In this document: in pieces, positions 1-7,738 of the stretch | Layout: the number at the start of each line of letters is the position of its first letter | How positions within the stretch are numbered: the first letter of the stretch is position 1 | Assembly (NCBI RefSeq): GCF_029783845.1 | Contig: NZ_LWID01000001.1 | Span: 1,240,001 to 1,304,000 of the forward strand | Length of the DNA: 64,000 bases | Source: Volucribacter amazonae | Lineage (GTDB): Bacteria; Pseudomonadota; Gammaproteobacteria; Enterobacterales; Pasteurellaceae | Direction of reading: 5' to 3' | The notes under the pieces: model-generated | The model's input: the letters and a program-made list of their open reading frames with translations, nothing else | Databases searched by the model: none | What the model was told of the DNA's origin: nothing | Position numbers and translations under genes: made by a program

Positions 1-1232
1 GTTAATAACAAGGCATAAGTGGAAACTAATGCCACCGCTACAATACCAAAGTTATTAACAAATTTATCCAGTACATCTAACACTGGCAAACCTGTGGTTG
101 TCCCAAATAATAAAGTAGAAACGATCATCATAGGCACGCCGACTAAGAACGTCGCTCCAATGCGGTTCATTTTGATTTTATCCTGTACTGAGGCAATAAT
201 TACTTCTAATACCGACATAAAAGAGGTCAACGCAGCAACCACTAATGAACCAAAAAATAGCACACCAATCACTGCCCCAAAAGGTGCTTGGTCAATAATA
301 GCTGGAAAAGCAATAAAGGCAAGCCCAATACCTGAAGTCGCCACTTCACCCACTTCTTTACCTGCTGATAATGCCATAAAACCCAGTGCAGCAAACACAC
401 CAATTCCCGCTAACAATTCAAAAGAACTGTTGGCAAAGCCCACTACCAAGCCTGAACCGGTTAGATCAGAGTTACGCTTTAAATAAGAGGCATAGGTAAT
501 CATAATACCGAAACAAATAGATAATGAGAAAAAGATTTGTCCATAAGCCGCTACCCATACTGTTGGTTCAAATAATTTTGACCAATCTGGGGTAAATAAC
601 GCATCTAGTCCTTTTGCCGCCCCCGGTAAGAATAAGGCACTTACTACCAAGGCAAAAAACATTATGACCAAAATTGGCATAAAGAAAGAAGAGGCTCGGC
701 TAATGCCTTTTTGTACACCTAATGCCATAATGGCTAAAGTGACTAACCATACCCCAACCAAAGGCCCTGCCACTGTGGCAACAAAATCAAAGCCTACCGT
801 TACATCACTGGACATTTTGAGGAAATTATGGAAAAAGAAGCTAGCTGGATCATTCCCCCAAGCACTATTAAAAGAATAATAGGTGTACATCGCTGCCCAA
901 CCTAAAATCACCGCATAATAAAGCCCGATAACAATATTAATTAAGACCTGCCACCAACCAAAAATTTCAAATTTTTTATTTAAACGGCGATAAGCTAAAG
1001 GGGCTGATGCCTGATATTTATGCCCAATGGCATAATCTAAAAATAATAAGGGGATACCTGCGGTTAATAAGGCAATAATATAGGGAATAATAAATGCCCC
1101 GCCGCCATTTTCATAAGCTACATAGGGAAATCGCCAAATATTGCCTAAACCAACCGCAGAACCTATTGCTGCTAAAATAAAGGCATTACGCCCTGCAAAG
1201 GTTTCTCGAACCTTAGAAGTGGACTTTGCCAT
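1..1232 (-). CDS. Sodium:neurotransmitter symporter (NSS/SNF) family transporter, 3' end cut off by window
   Basis: This is a sodium-coupled inner-membrane transporter of the NSS (SNF) family. These proteins usually carry amino acids or similar small solutes, but the substrate cannot be read from the sequence. The minus strand reads open from ATG at 1232 to the left edge, about 410 codons. The N-terminus (FAGRNAFILAAIGSAVGLGN, then IWRFPYVAYENGGGAF) is the family's TM1 signature with its unwound sodium-binding segment. Many hydrophobic helices follow, and the segment read to the edge still looks transmembrane. NSS proteins are usually about 450-500 residues, so the missing C-terminal part lies outside the window. 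An AGGAGC ribosome site lies just upstream of the ATG (around 1239-1244). Family assignment is firm; substrate is unknown. Confidence 0.9.
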   Translation of the reverse strand, partial: MAKSTSKVRETFAGRNAFILAAIGSAVGLGNIWRFPYVAYENGGGAFIIPYIIALLTAGIPLLFLDYAIGHKYQASAPLAYRRLNKKFEIFGWWQVLINIVIGLYYAVILGWAAMYTYYSFNSAWGNDPASFFFHNFLKMSSDVTVGFDFVATVAGPLVGVWLVTLAIMALGVQKGISRASSFFMPILVIMFFALVVSALFLPGAAKGLDALFTPDWSKLFEPTVWVAAYGQIFFSLSICFGIMITYASYLKRNSDLTGSGLVVGFANSSFELLAGIGVFAALGFMALSAGKEVGEVATSGIGLAFIAFPAIIDQAPFGAVIGVLFFGSLVVAALTSFMSVLEVIIASVQDKIKMNRIGATFLVGVPMMIVSTLLFGTTTGLPVLDVLDKFVNNFGIVAVALVSTYALLL

Positions 1233-1485
1233 TTTTTGCTCCTTAGAATGAAAATCAATTAAAGCAATGAATATAGAGCAATATAAAATATTGTCAAATG
1301 CTTAAAAATAGACTTATCTAGAGATTAATACCATAAAAAAGCGAAAACTTTAGTGATACATTCTAATAACTTATTTATTATCAAAATAAAACGCTTATTA
1401 TCTCTTTATTTATCGCCATAAACTTCTAAACAAAAACACAACAAAAAATGTACTTTTTATTGAAAAAGTCATCATTTTTTTATCA

Positions 1486-1507
1486 TTTTGCGATACCCAT
1501 TCCAAAA
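1486..1507 (+). promoter_or_regulatory. Competence CRP-S (Sxy-dependent) site upstream of dprA
   Basis: The left half is TTTTGCGAT and the right half ends in CCAAAAA, close to the 22-bp CRP-S element of H. influenzae competence genes (TTTTGCGAT core, with TGCGA replacing the usual TGTGA). A TAAAAT -10-like hexamer lies at 1523-1528, which puts the site centre about 40 bp before a plausible start of transcription, the usual class II spacing. The left half-site matches exactly; the right half is degenerate. Confidence 0.6.
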
Positions 1508-1544
1508 ATAAATGCTGATAACATAAAATTCTCGCCTTATTTTG

Positions 1545-1553
1545 ACCGCACTT
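1545..1553 (-). repeat. DNA uptake signal sequence (Haemophilus type); representative copy
   Basis: The 9-mer core ACCGCACTT lies between the dprA promoter and the gene. It is one of at least 33 exact cores in the window. Others start at 3560, 4509, 7692, 10583, 10929, 12381, 14809, 16120, 17300, 18595, 18919, 21029, 21343, 21667, 23338, 27888, 27988, 28857, 34086, 34106, 35751, 36462, 41460, 47193, 48008, 49979, 50030, 55858, 56157, 56735, 61516 and 61957. In Pasteurellaceae this motif marks DNA for preferential uptake. Confidence 0.9.
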
Positions 1554-1598
1554 TTAAGCTAATAACACTTTTAAGCCTTAATGAAGGTTAATCATATT

Positions 1599-2711
1599 AT
1601 GCAAAATCAGGAACTTGCCGTTTTATTACGTTTACTACAAATCCCCCAACTTAATGTGTCCACCATTATTCGTTTACTCCAGCAAGTAACGCTAGCTGAT
1701 CTACTTAATTACGATCGTACTGCGTTCCAACAAATAGGGTGGCATTCCACTCAAATTCAAGCCTGGTTTCACCCCAAAATGCAATATATTGAACCTGCTC
1801 TACAATGGCAACAACAGCAACCTGATCAGCATATTATCCACCTTCTCCAAGCTGATTATCCTTATTTGTTACGACAAATTCATTCCGCTCCCCCCATTTT
1901 GTTTGTCAAAGGTAATTTAGCTTGTCTTCCACAGCCCCAAATTGCCATTGTTGGTAGTCGTCATTGCTCAAGTTATGGAGAATATTGGACGAAATATTTT
2001 GCTTCTGAACTTTGTACGTCAGGATTTATTATCACGAGTGGATTAGCCCTAGGCATTGATGGTTTTGCTCACCAAGCGGTCATTGCTCAACAAGGGCAAA
2101 CCATTGCGGTATTAGGCAGCGGATTAGACCATATCTATCCAACGAAACATCAACAGCTTGCTCAACAAATTATTGCTAATCAAGGGGCATTAATTTCGGA
2201 ATTTCTGCCTCAACAACCTCCTGTTGCTAAAAATTTTCCTCGCCGTAACCGTATTATTAGTGGTCTTTCCTTAGCCACACTAGTTATTGAAGCCAATGAA
2301 CATAGCGGTTCACTGATTACCGCAAGATATGCCCTAGAACAAAATCGTGATATTTTTGCCCTCCCCAGTCATATCCAAAGCCAATTTAGTCAAGGTTGTC
2401 ATAAGCTGATTAAACAAGGAGCAATGCTAGTAGAAAATGTGGCAGATATTATTGAAAATCTCTCTCACTATACACAAAATTATGTGGCAGCAACAATAAC
2501 CAATCCCCCACTTCAAACACCGCCTAAAACTGAACCCGCCATATCACCAGAATATCCCGAACTTTTCGCCCATATTCCCCATACGGGCATTAGCCTTGAT
2601 CAACTAGCAGAACAGCTCAATTTAGCGGTAGAAGAATTACTGATCCAATTATTAGCTTTACAACTGCAAGGGTTAATCAGTGAACAAGATGGATTATATC
2701 AACGGCTTTAG
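1599..2711 (+). CDS. dprA: DNA-processing protein DprA (Smf), natural transformation
   Basis: DprA binds incoming single-stranded DNA in the cytoplasm and loads RecA during natural transformation. The protein (370 aa from this start) has an N-terminal helical SAM-like region, then the Rossmann-like DprA fold with IAIVGSRHCSSYG, SGLALGIDGFAHQAV, GSGLDHIYP and the late motif NRIISGLS, and a C-terminal winged-helix-like segment. This matches the usual length of about 370 aa. ATG at 1599 was chosen because AAGG at 1584-1587 can serve as its ribosome site and because the N-terminus then fits the family. An in-frame ATG at 1581 is the alternative. A competence-type CRP-S site and an uptake signal (1545-1553) lie just upstream, which fits induction with competence. 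Confidence 0.93.
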   Translation: MQNQELAVLLRLLQIPQLNVSTIIRLLQQVTLADLLNYDRTAFQQIGWHSTQIQAWFHPKMQYIEPALQWQQQQPDQHIIHLLQADYPYLLRQIHSAPPILFVKGNLACLPQPQIAIVGSRHCSSYGEYWTKYFASELCTSGFIITSGLALGIDGFAHQAVIAQQGQTIAVLGSGLDHIYPTKHQQLAQQIIANQGALISEFLPQQPPVAKNFPRRNRIISGLSLATLVIEANEHSGSLITARYALEQNRDIFALPSHIQSQFSQGCHKLIKQGAMLVENVADIIENLSHYTQNYVAATITNPPLQTPPKTEPAISPEYPELFAHIPHTGISLDQLAEQLNLAVEELLIQLLALQLQGLISEQDGLYQRL

Positions 2712-2793
2712 CGAATTGGTTTTGCATAATGCGATAAAAAGCGTTAGCATAACCTTAGGATTAACAAAACCACTTGCATAACAACAAATCAAT

Positions 2794-3336
2794 ATGGCAA
2801 ATCAGCTTTTTACGCCGACCAAACAAACCAATCTCTGCCCACAATGCGGTGCAACATTGCAAATAAAACAGGGGAAAAAAGGCTTATTTCTAGGTTGTAG
2901 TGCTTACCCTCAGTGCGATTATCTACAACCGCTACACCATTCGCCAGAAAACAAAATTCTTAAACATCTTGATGAACAATGTCCTGATTGTGGTCATCAT
3001 TTAGTGCTTAAACAAGGGCATTTTGGTATGTTTATTGGTTGTAGTAATTACCCTGCCTGCCATTTTATTGTGCAAGATAATCCCAATGAAACACCGCAAA
3101 AGCAAATTGACTGCCCTGAATGTCGGCAAGGGCATCTAGTGGCTCGGCGTGGACGGCAAGGTAAAACCTTTTATGCTTGCGATCGCTATCCCAAATGTAA
3201 ATTTACCTTGCCAAGCAAGCCCATTCAGTTGGCTTGCCCACAATGCCATTACCCTTTAAGCATTGAGAAAAAAACAACTGTTTATCAATGTGCCAATAAA
3301 CAATGTAAACATACTTTCACCACAAATGAAGATTGA
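2794..3336 (+). CDS. Topoisomerase I-type zinc-ribbon protein (YrdD family)
   Basis: This 180-residue protein is made of four successive zinc ribbons. Three are of the topoisomerase I C-terminal type, each with CPxC, then a GxxGxFxxC-like turn and a YPxC close (about residues 15-42, 63-89 and 107-135). The fourth (CPQC then CANKQC) is shorter. There is no topoisomerase catalytic domain, so it is a stand-alone zinc-ribbon protein like E. coli YrdD, whose function is not established; nucleic-acid binding is likely from the domain type. It sits between dprA and tsaC, and its last codons overlap the tsaC start by 11 bp, so the two are probably co-translated. The ribosome site before its ATG is weak. 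Confidence 0.85.
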   Translation: MANQLFTPTKQTNLCPQCGATLQIKQGKKGLFLGCSAYPQCDYLQPLHHSPENKILKHLDEQCPDCGHHLVLKQGHFGMFIGCSNYPACHFIVQDNPNETPQKQIDCPECRQGHLVARRGRQGKTFYACDRYPKCKFTLPSKPIQLACPQCHYPLSIEKKTTVYQCANKQCKHTFTTNED

Positions 3337-3877
3337 ACAACTGGTTTCTTACCTCCAACAAAATGACATTATCGCCTATCCTACCGAAGCAGTATTTGGT
3401 TTAGGCTGTAACCCTTATAGTGAAGTTGCTGTGCAGAAATTACTCACATTAAAACAACGCCCAAAAGAAAAGGGCTTGATCCTCATTGCTCCAACGCTTG
3501 AATTACTACTCCCTTTTATCGATCAGTCTGCACTTAGCGAAAAACATTGGCAAAAACTGACCGCACTTTCATCACAGCCCACCACTTGGGTTGTGCCAAG
3601 CAACAGCGATACCCCTTGTTGGCTCACTGGGCAATTTGATAGCATTGCCATTCGCCTCTGCCGCCACCCTGCGGTCGTTGAGCTTTGTCGCCACACCCAT
3701 TTTGCCTTAACCTCTACCAGTGCCAATCTTTCTGGCTTGCCCCCTTGTAAAACTGCAGAAGAAGTACGGTTACAATTTGGTTTAAATTTTCCTGTTTATA
3801 ATCAACCCGTAGGGCAAGCACAAAATCCCTCACAAATTCGTGATATTTTTACCGATCAAATTATTAGAAATGGATAA
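3326..3877 (+). CDS. tsaC: Threonylcarbamoyl-AMP synthase TsaC (YrdC/Sua5 family)
   Basis: TsaC makes threonylcarbamoyl-AMP from threonine, bicarbonate and ATP, the first step of the t6A modification at position 37 of ANN-decoding tRNAs. The 183-residue protein shows the YrdC-fold motifs YPTEAVFGLGCNP near the N-terminus, KQRPKEKGLILI, and STSANLSG in the second half. The frame is open from 3263, but ATG at 3326 gives the normal family length and start (MKIEQLVSYL); earlier codons lie inside the zinc-ribbon gene in another frame. It has no C-terminal Sua5 extension, so it is the short TsaC form. It lies in the conserved zinc ribbon-tsaC-aroE order, with aroE starting 10 bp downstream. Confidence 0.94.
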   Translation: MKIEQLVSYLQQNDIIAYPTEAVFGLGCNPYSEVAVQKLLTLKQRPKEKGLILIAPTLELLLPFIDQSALSEKHWQKLTALSSQPTTWVVPSNSDTPCWLTGQFDSIAIRLCRHPAVVELCRHTHFALTSTSANLSGLPPCKTAEEVRLQFGLNFPVYNQPVGQAQNPSQIRDIFTDQIIRNG

Positions 3878-3887
3878 GGAAAACACT

Positions 3888-4703
3888 ATGGATCACTATG
3901 CCGTCTGGGGCAATCCTATCGCCCAAAGCAAATCCCCACAAATTCACCAATTTTTTGCCCAACAAACAGGACAAACTCTGTCTTACTCTGCTCAATTAGG
4001 CGATTTAGACCAATTTGAACAGCAATTACAAGACTTTTTTGCCCAAGGGGGCAAAGGTTGCAATATTACTGCCCCTTTTAAAGAACGAGCCTTTGCCCTT
4101 GCCCATAGCCATAGCGAACGTTGTTTAACCGCTGAGGCTTGTAACACCCTAAAACGTTTAGATAATGGGCAATTATATGCGGATAATACCGATGGAGCAG
4201 GCTTAGTTTCCGATTTACAACGCTTAAATTGGCTGAAACCTCAACAAAAAATTCTTATTCTCGGTGCTGGCGGAGCGAGTAAAGGCGTACTATTACCGCT
4301 ACTACAAGCCCAACAACATATTAGCATTGCTAATCGTACCCTTGAAAAAGCCCAACAATTAGCGGAAAAATTTGCCCATTATGGTCAAATTAAGGCTTAT
4401 GACCTTGCCCATATTCCATTGCAACATTTTGATTTAATTATTAACGCAACATCTCTTGGCTTACAAGGGCAAGTCGTGGATATTGATGAAGAAATTTTGA
4501 AAAATGCCACCGCACTTTATGATATGCAATACGCCAAACAACAGGATACCCCCTTTATCCAACGAGGCAAACAGCTCGGCGTGGGGCAATTAAGCGATGG
4601 CTTAGGAATGTTAATCGGACAAGCGGCACACGCTTTTGCTCTTTGGCGTGGCGTTATGCCTGATACCACGCCATTATTGGGGCTATTGAAAGAAGAACGT
4701 TAA
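3888..4703 (+). CDS. aroE: Shikimate dehydrogenase AroE
   Basis: AroE reduces 3-dehydroshikimate to shikimate with NADPH in the cytoplasm, part of aromatic amino-acid synthesis. The 271-residue protein starts MDHYAVWGNPIAQSKSP, the shikimate-binding SxS motif. It has NITAPFKE with the catalytic lysine, DNTDGAG with the catalytic aspartate, and a nucleotide-binding loop GAGGASKG near residue 130, followed by NRTLEKA, which favours NADP. The open frame begins upstream, but AAGGA at 3876-3880 sits 7 bp before ATG 3888 and fixes the start. It is the last gene of the dprA-zinc ribbon-tsaC-aroE run and converges with the oxidoreductase gene 5 bp away. Confidence 0.96.
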   Translation: MDHYAVWGNPIAQSKSPQIHQFFAQQTGQTLSYSAQLGDLDQFEQQLQDFFAQGGKGCNITAPFKERAFALAHSHSERCLTAEACNTLKRLDNGQLYADNTDGAGLVSDLQRLNWLKPQQKILILGAGGASKGVLLPLLQAQQHISIANRTLEKAQQLAEKFAHYGQIKAYDLAHIPLQHFDLIINATSLGLQGQVVDIDEEILKNATALYDMQYAKQQDTPFIQRGKQLGVGQLSDGLGMLIGQAAHAFALWRGVMPDTTPLLGLLKEER

Positions 4704-4708
4704 TGTTT

Positions 4709-5860
4709 TTAAGGGGAACGGCTGCAAATAGTATCTACCTCAATCCAACGTTTTTGTTTACAAGATAAAGCAATGGCATCAAGCACTAAAGCCACTTTAT
4801 ATCCCTCTAAAAAATCAGGATATAGCGGTTGATCATTGGCGATACCATTAATTAGATCACGAATTTCAACCGCTTTTTGATCATTAAAACCGATGCCATG
4901 TCCTGCACTCACACAAAAATGGCGGTAATCGGGGTGTAAAGGTCCAGTTAAAATGGTTTTAAACCCTTGCCGACTGGGATCATCATGATGTAAATAAAGT
5001 TTTAATTCTGCCATACGTTCTTGTGTATAACTGATTGTGCCTTTGGTTCCTGTAATCACATAACTCAACCCCATTTTACGCCCACAAGCAATGCGAGAGG
5101 TTTCAATCGTTCCCATACAACCGTTAGCAAAACGTAACAAGGCACTTGCCTGATCTTCATTTTCTACTGCCAAATGTTGGGTTAAATCATTTGGGTCAGG
5201 GCGAGTTTTGATCACTGTCTGCATATCGCCAATAACCTTTTGAATATCACTCCCCACTAAAAATTGTGCCATTTGGACAATATGTGCCCCTAAATCCCCC
5301 AAAGCACCTAACCCCGCTTTTTGTTTTAAACAATGCCAATCTAAAGGACTATGCGGATCTGCCAAATAATCTTCATTATGTGTTCCATAAAAATGCACCA
5401 CTTCGCCAATTTCACCATTTTGAATAATTTGTCTGGCAAGCTGAGTGGTTGGATTTTTAATATAATTAAAACCTACTAAGGTTTTTACCCCAGCATTATG
5501 GGCGGCTTGATACATTAAAGCACTATCTTCCGCATTCAACGCCAAAGGTTTTTCACAATAAATATGTTTCCCCTGAGCAATCGCTGCCAAAGCAATTTCT
5601 TTATGTAAAAAATTCGGGGTACAAATATCAATAATATCCACTTCTGGATCATTAACTACTTCTCGCCAATCAGCACTAAATCGTTTAAAACCAAATTCAG
5701 CCGCTCGTTGCCGCGCTAAATCCAAATTAATTTCCGCTAAATGGGTTAATTCTAATTGTGCTTGCAATGGAAACACTGTTGGGGCTTGAGCATAAGCAAT
5801 GGCATGACAACGCCCTATATAACCTGTGCCAATTAAACCTATTCGTAACTTGTTCATCAT
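4709..5860 (-). CDS. Gfo/Idh/MocA-family oxidoreductase, probably an inositol-type dehydrogenase
   Basis: A 383-residue NAD(P)-dependent dehydrogenase. The N-terminal Rossmann domain shows GLIGTGYIGRCHA at residues 7-19 and the family's EKP motif (YCEKPLALN, near residue 100); the C-terminal half is the alpha/beta substrate domain. Members act on inositols, sugars or sugar acids. The neighbours mmsA/iolA and iolB suggest an inositol isomer, but the exact substrate and hydroxyl position cannot be read from the sequence. The start has two adjacent ATG codons preceded by GAGG. It follows mmsA on the same strand, but a strong hairpin terminator separates them, so it may be expressed less or independently. 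It could be the iolG function of this group. Confidence 0.8.
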   Translation of the reverse strand: MMNKLRIGLIGTGYIGRCHAIAYAQAPTVFPLQAQLELTHLAEINLDLARQRAAEFGFKRFSADWREVVNDPEVDIIDICTPNFLHKEIALAAIAQGKHIYCEKPLALNAEDSALMYQAAHNAGVKTLVGFNYIKNPTTQLARQIIQNGEIGEVVHFYGTHNEDYLADPHSPLDWHCLKQKAGLGALGDLGAHIVQMAQFLVGSDIQKVIGDMQTVIKTRPDPNDLTQHLAVENEDQASALLRFANGCMGTIETSRIACGRKMGLSYVITGTKGTISYTQERMAELKLYLHHDDPSRQGFKTILTGPLHPDYRHFCVSAGHGIGFNDQKAVEIRDLINGIANDQPLYPDFLEGYKVALVLDAIALSCKQKRWIEVDTICSRSP

Positions 5861-5876
5861 TTATTGCCTCTATAAT

Positions 5877-5908
5877 AAAAAAGGAATGGTTATTCCATTC
5901 CTTTCTTT
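5877..5908 (-). terminator. Intrinsic terminator between mmsA and the Gfo/Idh gene
   Basis: A 7-bp perfect stem (GGAATGG at 5883-5889, CCATTCC at 5895-5901, 5-base loop) is flanked by an A run on the left and a T run on the right. On the minus strand it ends in TTTTTTATT, the direction of mmsA transcription; the T-rich right flank means it could also act on the plus strand. Confidence 0.75.
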
Positions 5909-5915
5909 TGATGAT

Positions 5916-7427
5916 TTATAATGTCGGCATACTAAATGCCGCCCCCTCATTGCCTTCACGATAGTCAGGCCAACGAGTCGTTACTGTTTTCATTTTGGTA
6001 TAAAAACGTACACCATCTGGTCCATAGGCATTTAATTGTCCATAGGCAGAATGTTTCCATCCACCAAAACAATGGAACGCCATTGGCACAGGAATAGGCA
6101 CATTAACCCCCACCATACCTGCCTGTACTTTATAAGTAAACTCTCTGGCTGCTGCACCATTAGCAGTGAAAATCGCTGCCCCATTACCATAAGGGTGTTG
6201 ATTAATCAGTTGTAAAGCTTCATCAAAACTTTTCGCTCGCACAATACCTAGCACTGGTCCAAAAATCTCTTCCTGATAAATCACCATATCAGGTTTCACA
6301 TGATCAAATAAAGTGCCGCCAATAAAGAACCCTTGCTCATAACCTGCTGGTTTTTTACCTCGTCCATCAACCACTAATGTTGCCCCTTCAACCACGCCTT
6401 TATCAATATAACCTGTTACATTATTCAAATGTTGTTGGGTAATTAATGGCCCAAAATCCATTTCTTTTTCGCCATCTTTTGCAATCCCCGGCCCATAACG
6501 TAAAGCCTCAACTTTTGGTTTCAACGCTTTAACTAATTTATCAGCGGTATCATCATCAATGGTTACCGCTAATGGCAATGCCATACAACGTTCGCCTGCT
6601 GCCCCAAAAGCAGCACCTAATAACGCATCAGCGGTTGTCTCAATATCTACATCAGGCATAATAATAGCGTGGTTTTTTGCCGCTCCTAGGGCTTGCACAC
6701 GTTTACCAAACTCACCGCCCACTTTATGCACATAAGCCGCCGCTGGCGTTGACCCCACAAAACTAATGGCTTGTACACGAGGATCGCGCATTAAAATTTC
6801 ATTATCGTGACGATCGCCATGTACAACATTGAATACCCCATCTGGCAAACCTGCTTCTTTTAATAATTCTGCTAAATAAATAGATAACGATGGATCGGCT
6901 TTGGCAGGTTTGAGAATAAAGGTGTTACCACAAGCTAAAGAAATTGGGAACATCCACATTGGCACCATAGCTGGGAAATTAAAAGGGGTAATACCTACTG
7001 TTACGCCTAAAGGTTGCATAGCCGAATGAATATCAATGCCACGCCCTGCCTGTTCAGAAAATTCACCTTTTAATAGATGCGGAATACCGCAAGCAAACTC
7101 TACCACCTCTAATCCACGTTGTAGCTCACCAATAGAATCAGAATATACCTTGCCATGCTCCTCAGTAATAACACGAGCTAACTTATCAAAATCACGCAAC
7201 AATAATTCTTTAAACTTAAACATCACTCTCGCACGGCGTAACGGCGAAGTTTCAGCCCAAGCAGGAAAAGCCGCTTGCGCCACATCAATCGCTTCATTAA
7301 CATCTTCAGCACTACTCATAATCACTTGACGAATTTGCTGCCCCGTAGCTGGATTATAAATCGGCCACGCTGTTGTACCACGACTCGGAACTTGTTTACC
7401 ATTAATAAAATTTAATACTGTTTCCAT
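5916..7427 (-). CDS. mmsA: Methylmalonate-semialdehyde dehydrogenase (acylating), MmsA/IolA
   Basis: This CoA-acylating aldehyde dehydrogenase converts malonate semialdehyde to acetyl-CoA, and methylmalonate semialdehyde to propionyl-CoA, releasing CO2. It acts at the end of inositol or valine breakdown. The 503-residue protein has the ALDH N-terminal fold with FNFPAMVPMWMFP (residues about 155-170), the NAD-binding FVGSTP, and catalytic cysteine in GAAGERCMALP, the MmsA form of the ALDH active site. C-terminal QEEIFGPVLGIVRA is also typical. AAGGAG precedes ATG 7427. It is divergent from iolB, so the inositol route is favoured over valine. A CRP-like site and two palindromes in the shared upstream region suggest catabolite control. 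Confidence 0.93.
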   Translation of the reverse strand: METVLNFINGKQVPSRGTTAWPIYNPATGQQIRQVIMSSAEDVNEAIDVAQAAFPAWAETSPLRRARVMFKFKELLLRDFDKLARVITEEHGKVYSDSIGELQRGLEVVEFACGIPHLLKGEFSEQAGRGIDIHSAMQPLGVTVGITPFNFPAMVPMWMFPISLACGNTFILKPAKADPSLSIYLAELLKEAGLPDGVFNVVHGDRHDNEILMRDPRVQAISFVGSTPAAAYVHKVGGEFGKRVQALGAAKNHAIIMPDVDIETTADALLGAAFGAAGERCMALPLAVTIDDDTADKLVKALKPKVEALRYGPGIAKDGEKEMDFGPLITQQHLNNVTGYIDKGVVEGATLVVDGRGKKPAGYEQGFFIGGTLFDHVKPDMVIYQEEIFGPVLGIVRAKSFDEALQLINQHPYGNGAAIFTANGAAAREFTYKVQAGMVGVNVPIPVPMAFHCFGGWKHSAYGQLNAYGPDGVRFYTKMKTVTTRWPDYREGNEGAAFSMPTL

Positions 7428-7486
7428 TACTGAACTCCTTTAATGATCAAAGCAAATTAGGAAAAAACGAATCCACTCACCACACT

Positions 7487-7554
7487 TATAGCCGTTTCAC
7501 ATTGAAATAATACTGCTCTGGCATACCTGTCTTATTTCAAATCAAACGACAATA
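7487..7554. repeat. Correia-like miniature element, degenerate, internally deleted
   Basis: Ends read TATAGCCGTTTC on the left and an imperfect copy of the inverted end, CAAACGACAATA, on the right, with only a remnant of the interior (GCATACCTGTCTTATTT). It lies in the mmsA-iolB divergent region and belongs to the family described at 40528-40633. Confidence 0.6.
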
Positions 7555-7574
7555 CACACTCTCAATGAATATAT

Positions 7575-7592
7575 AATTAGATTATGCTAATT
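7575..7592. promoter_or_regulatory. Perfect inverted repeat in the mmsA-iolB divergent region (possible operator)
   Basis: AATTAG-ATTATG-CTAATT is a perfect 6-bp inverted repeat with a 6-base centre. It lies between two divergently transcribed inositol genes and could bind a local repressor. No regulator gene lies nearby to support this, so it is inference from position and symmetry. Confidence 0.4.
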
Positions 7593-7624
7593 AAATAAAA
7601 ATTTCAATTCAAAACCCCCAAATA

Positions 7625-7640
7625 TGAAATTTTTATTTCA
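7625..7640. promoter_or_regulatory. Second inverted repeat TGAAAT-N4-ATTTCA near the CRP-like site
   Basis: A perfect 6-bp inverted repeat with a 4-base T spacer, ending 4 bp before the CRP-like site. It may be an operator or simply AT-rich symmetry. Confidence 0.35.
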
Positions 7641-7644
7641 TTTT

Positions 7645-7660
7645 TGTGATATAGATTACA
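7645..7660 (+). promoter_or_regulatory. CRP-like binding site upstream of iolB
   Basis: TGTGA-TATAGA-TTACA matches the CRP consensus TGTGA-N6-TCACA with one mismatch and has the T-rich left flank typical of H. influenzae sites. A TATGAT hexamer at 7700-7705 would put transcription start near 7712, about 60 bp from the site centre, the class I distance. This suggests cAMP-CRP activation of iolB and possibly of divergent mmsA. Confidence 0.6.
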
Positions 7661-7738
7661 GTTTTGACAAAATCTCATCGCAAAATTTATCAAGTGCGGT
7701 ATGATTTTAGACAGAATTTATCAATAGCGAGGTATATC

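Noticed and set aside
19..879. Plus-strand open frames of 155 and 71 codons at the left edge
   Set aside because: They lie opposite the clear NSS transporter frame on the minus strand, and their translations show no family features.
3263..3325. Longer N-terminus for TsaC
   Set aside because: The extra 21 codons lie inside the zinc-ribbon gene, read as an unrelated frame, and would exceed the normal family length.
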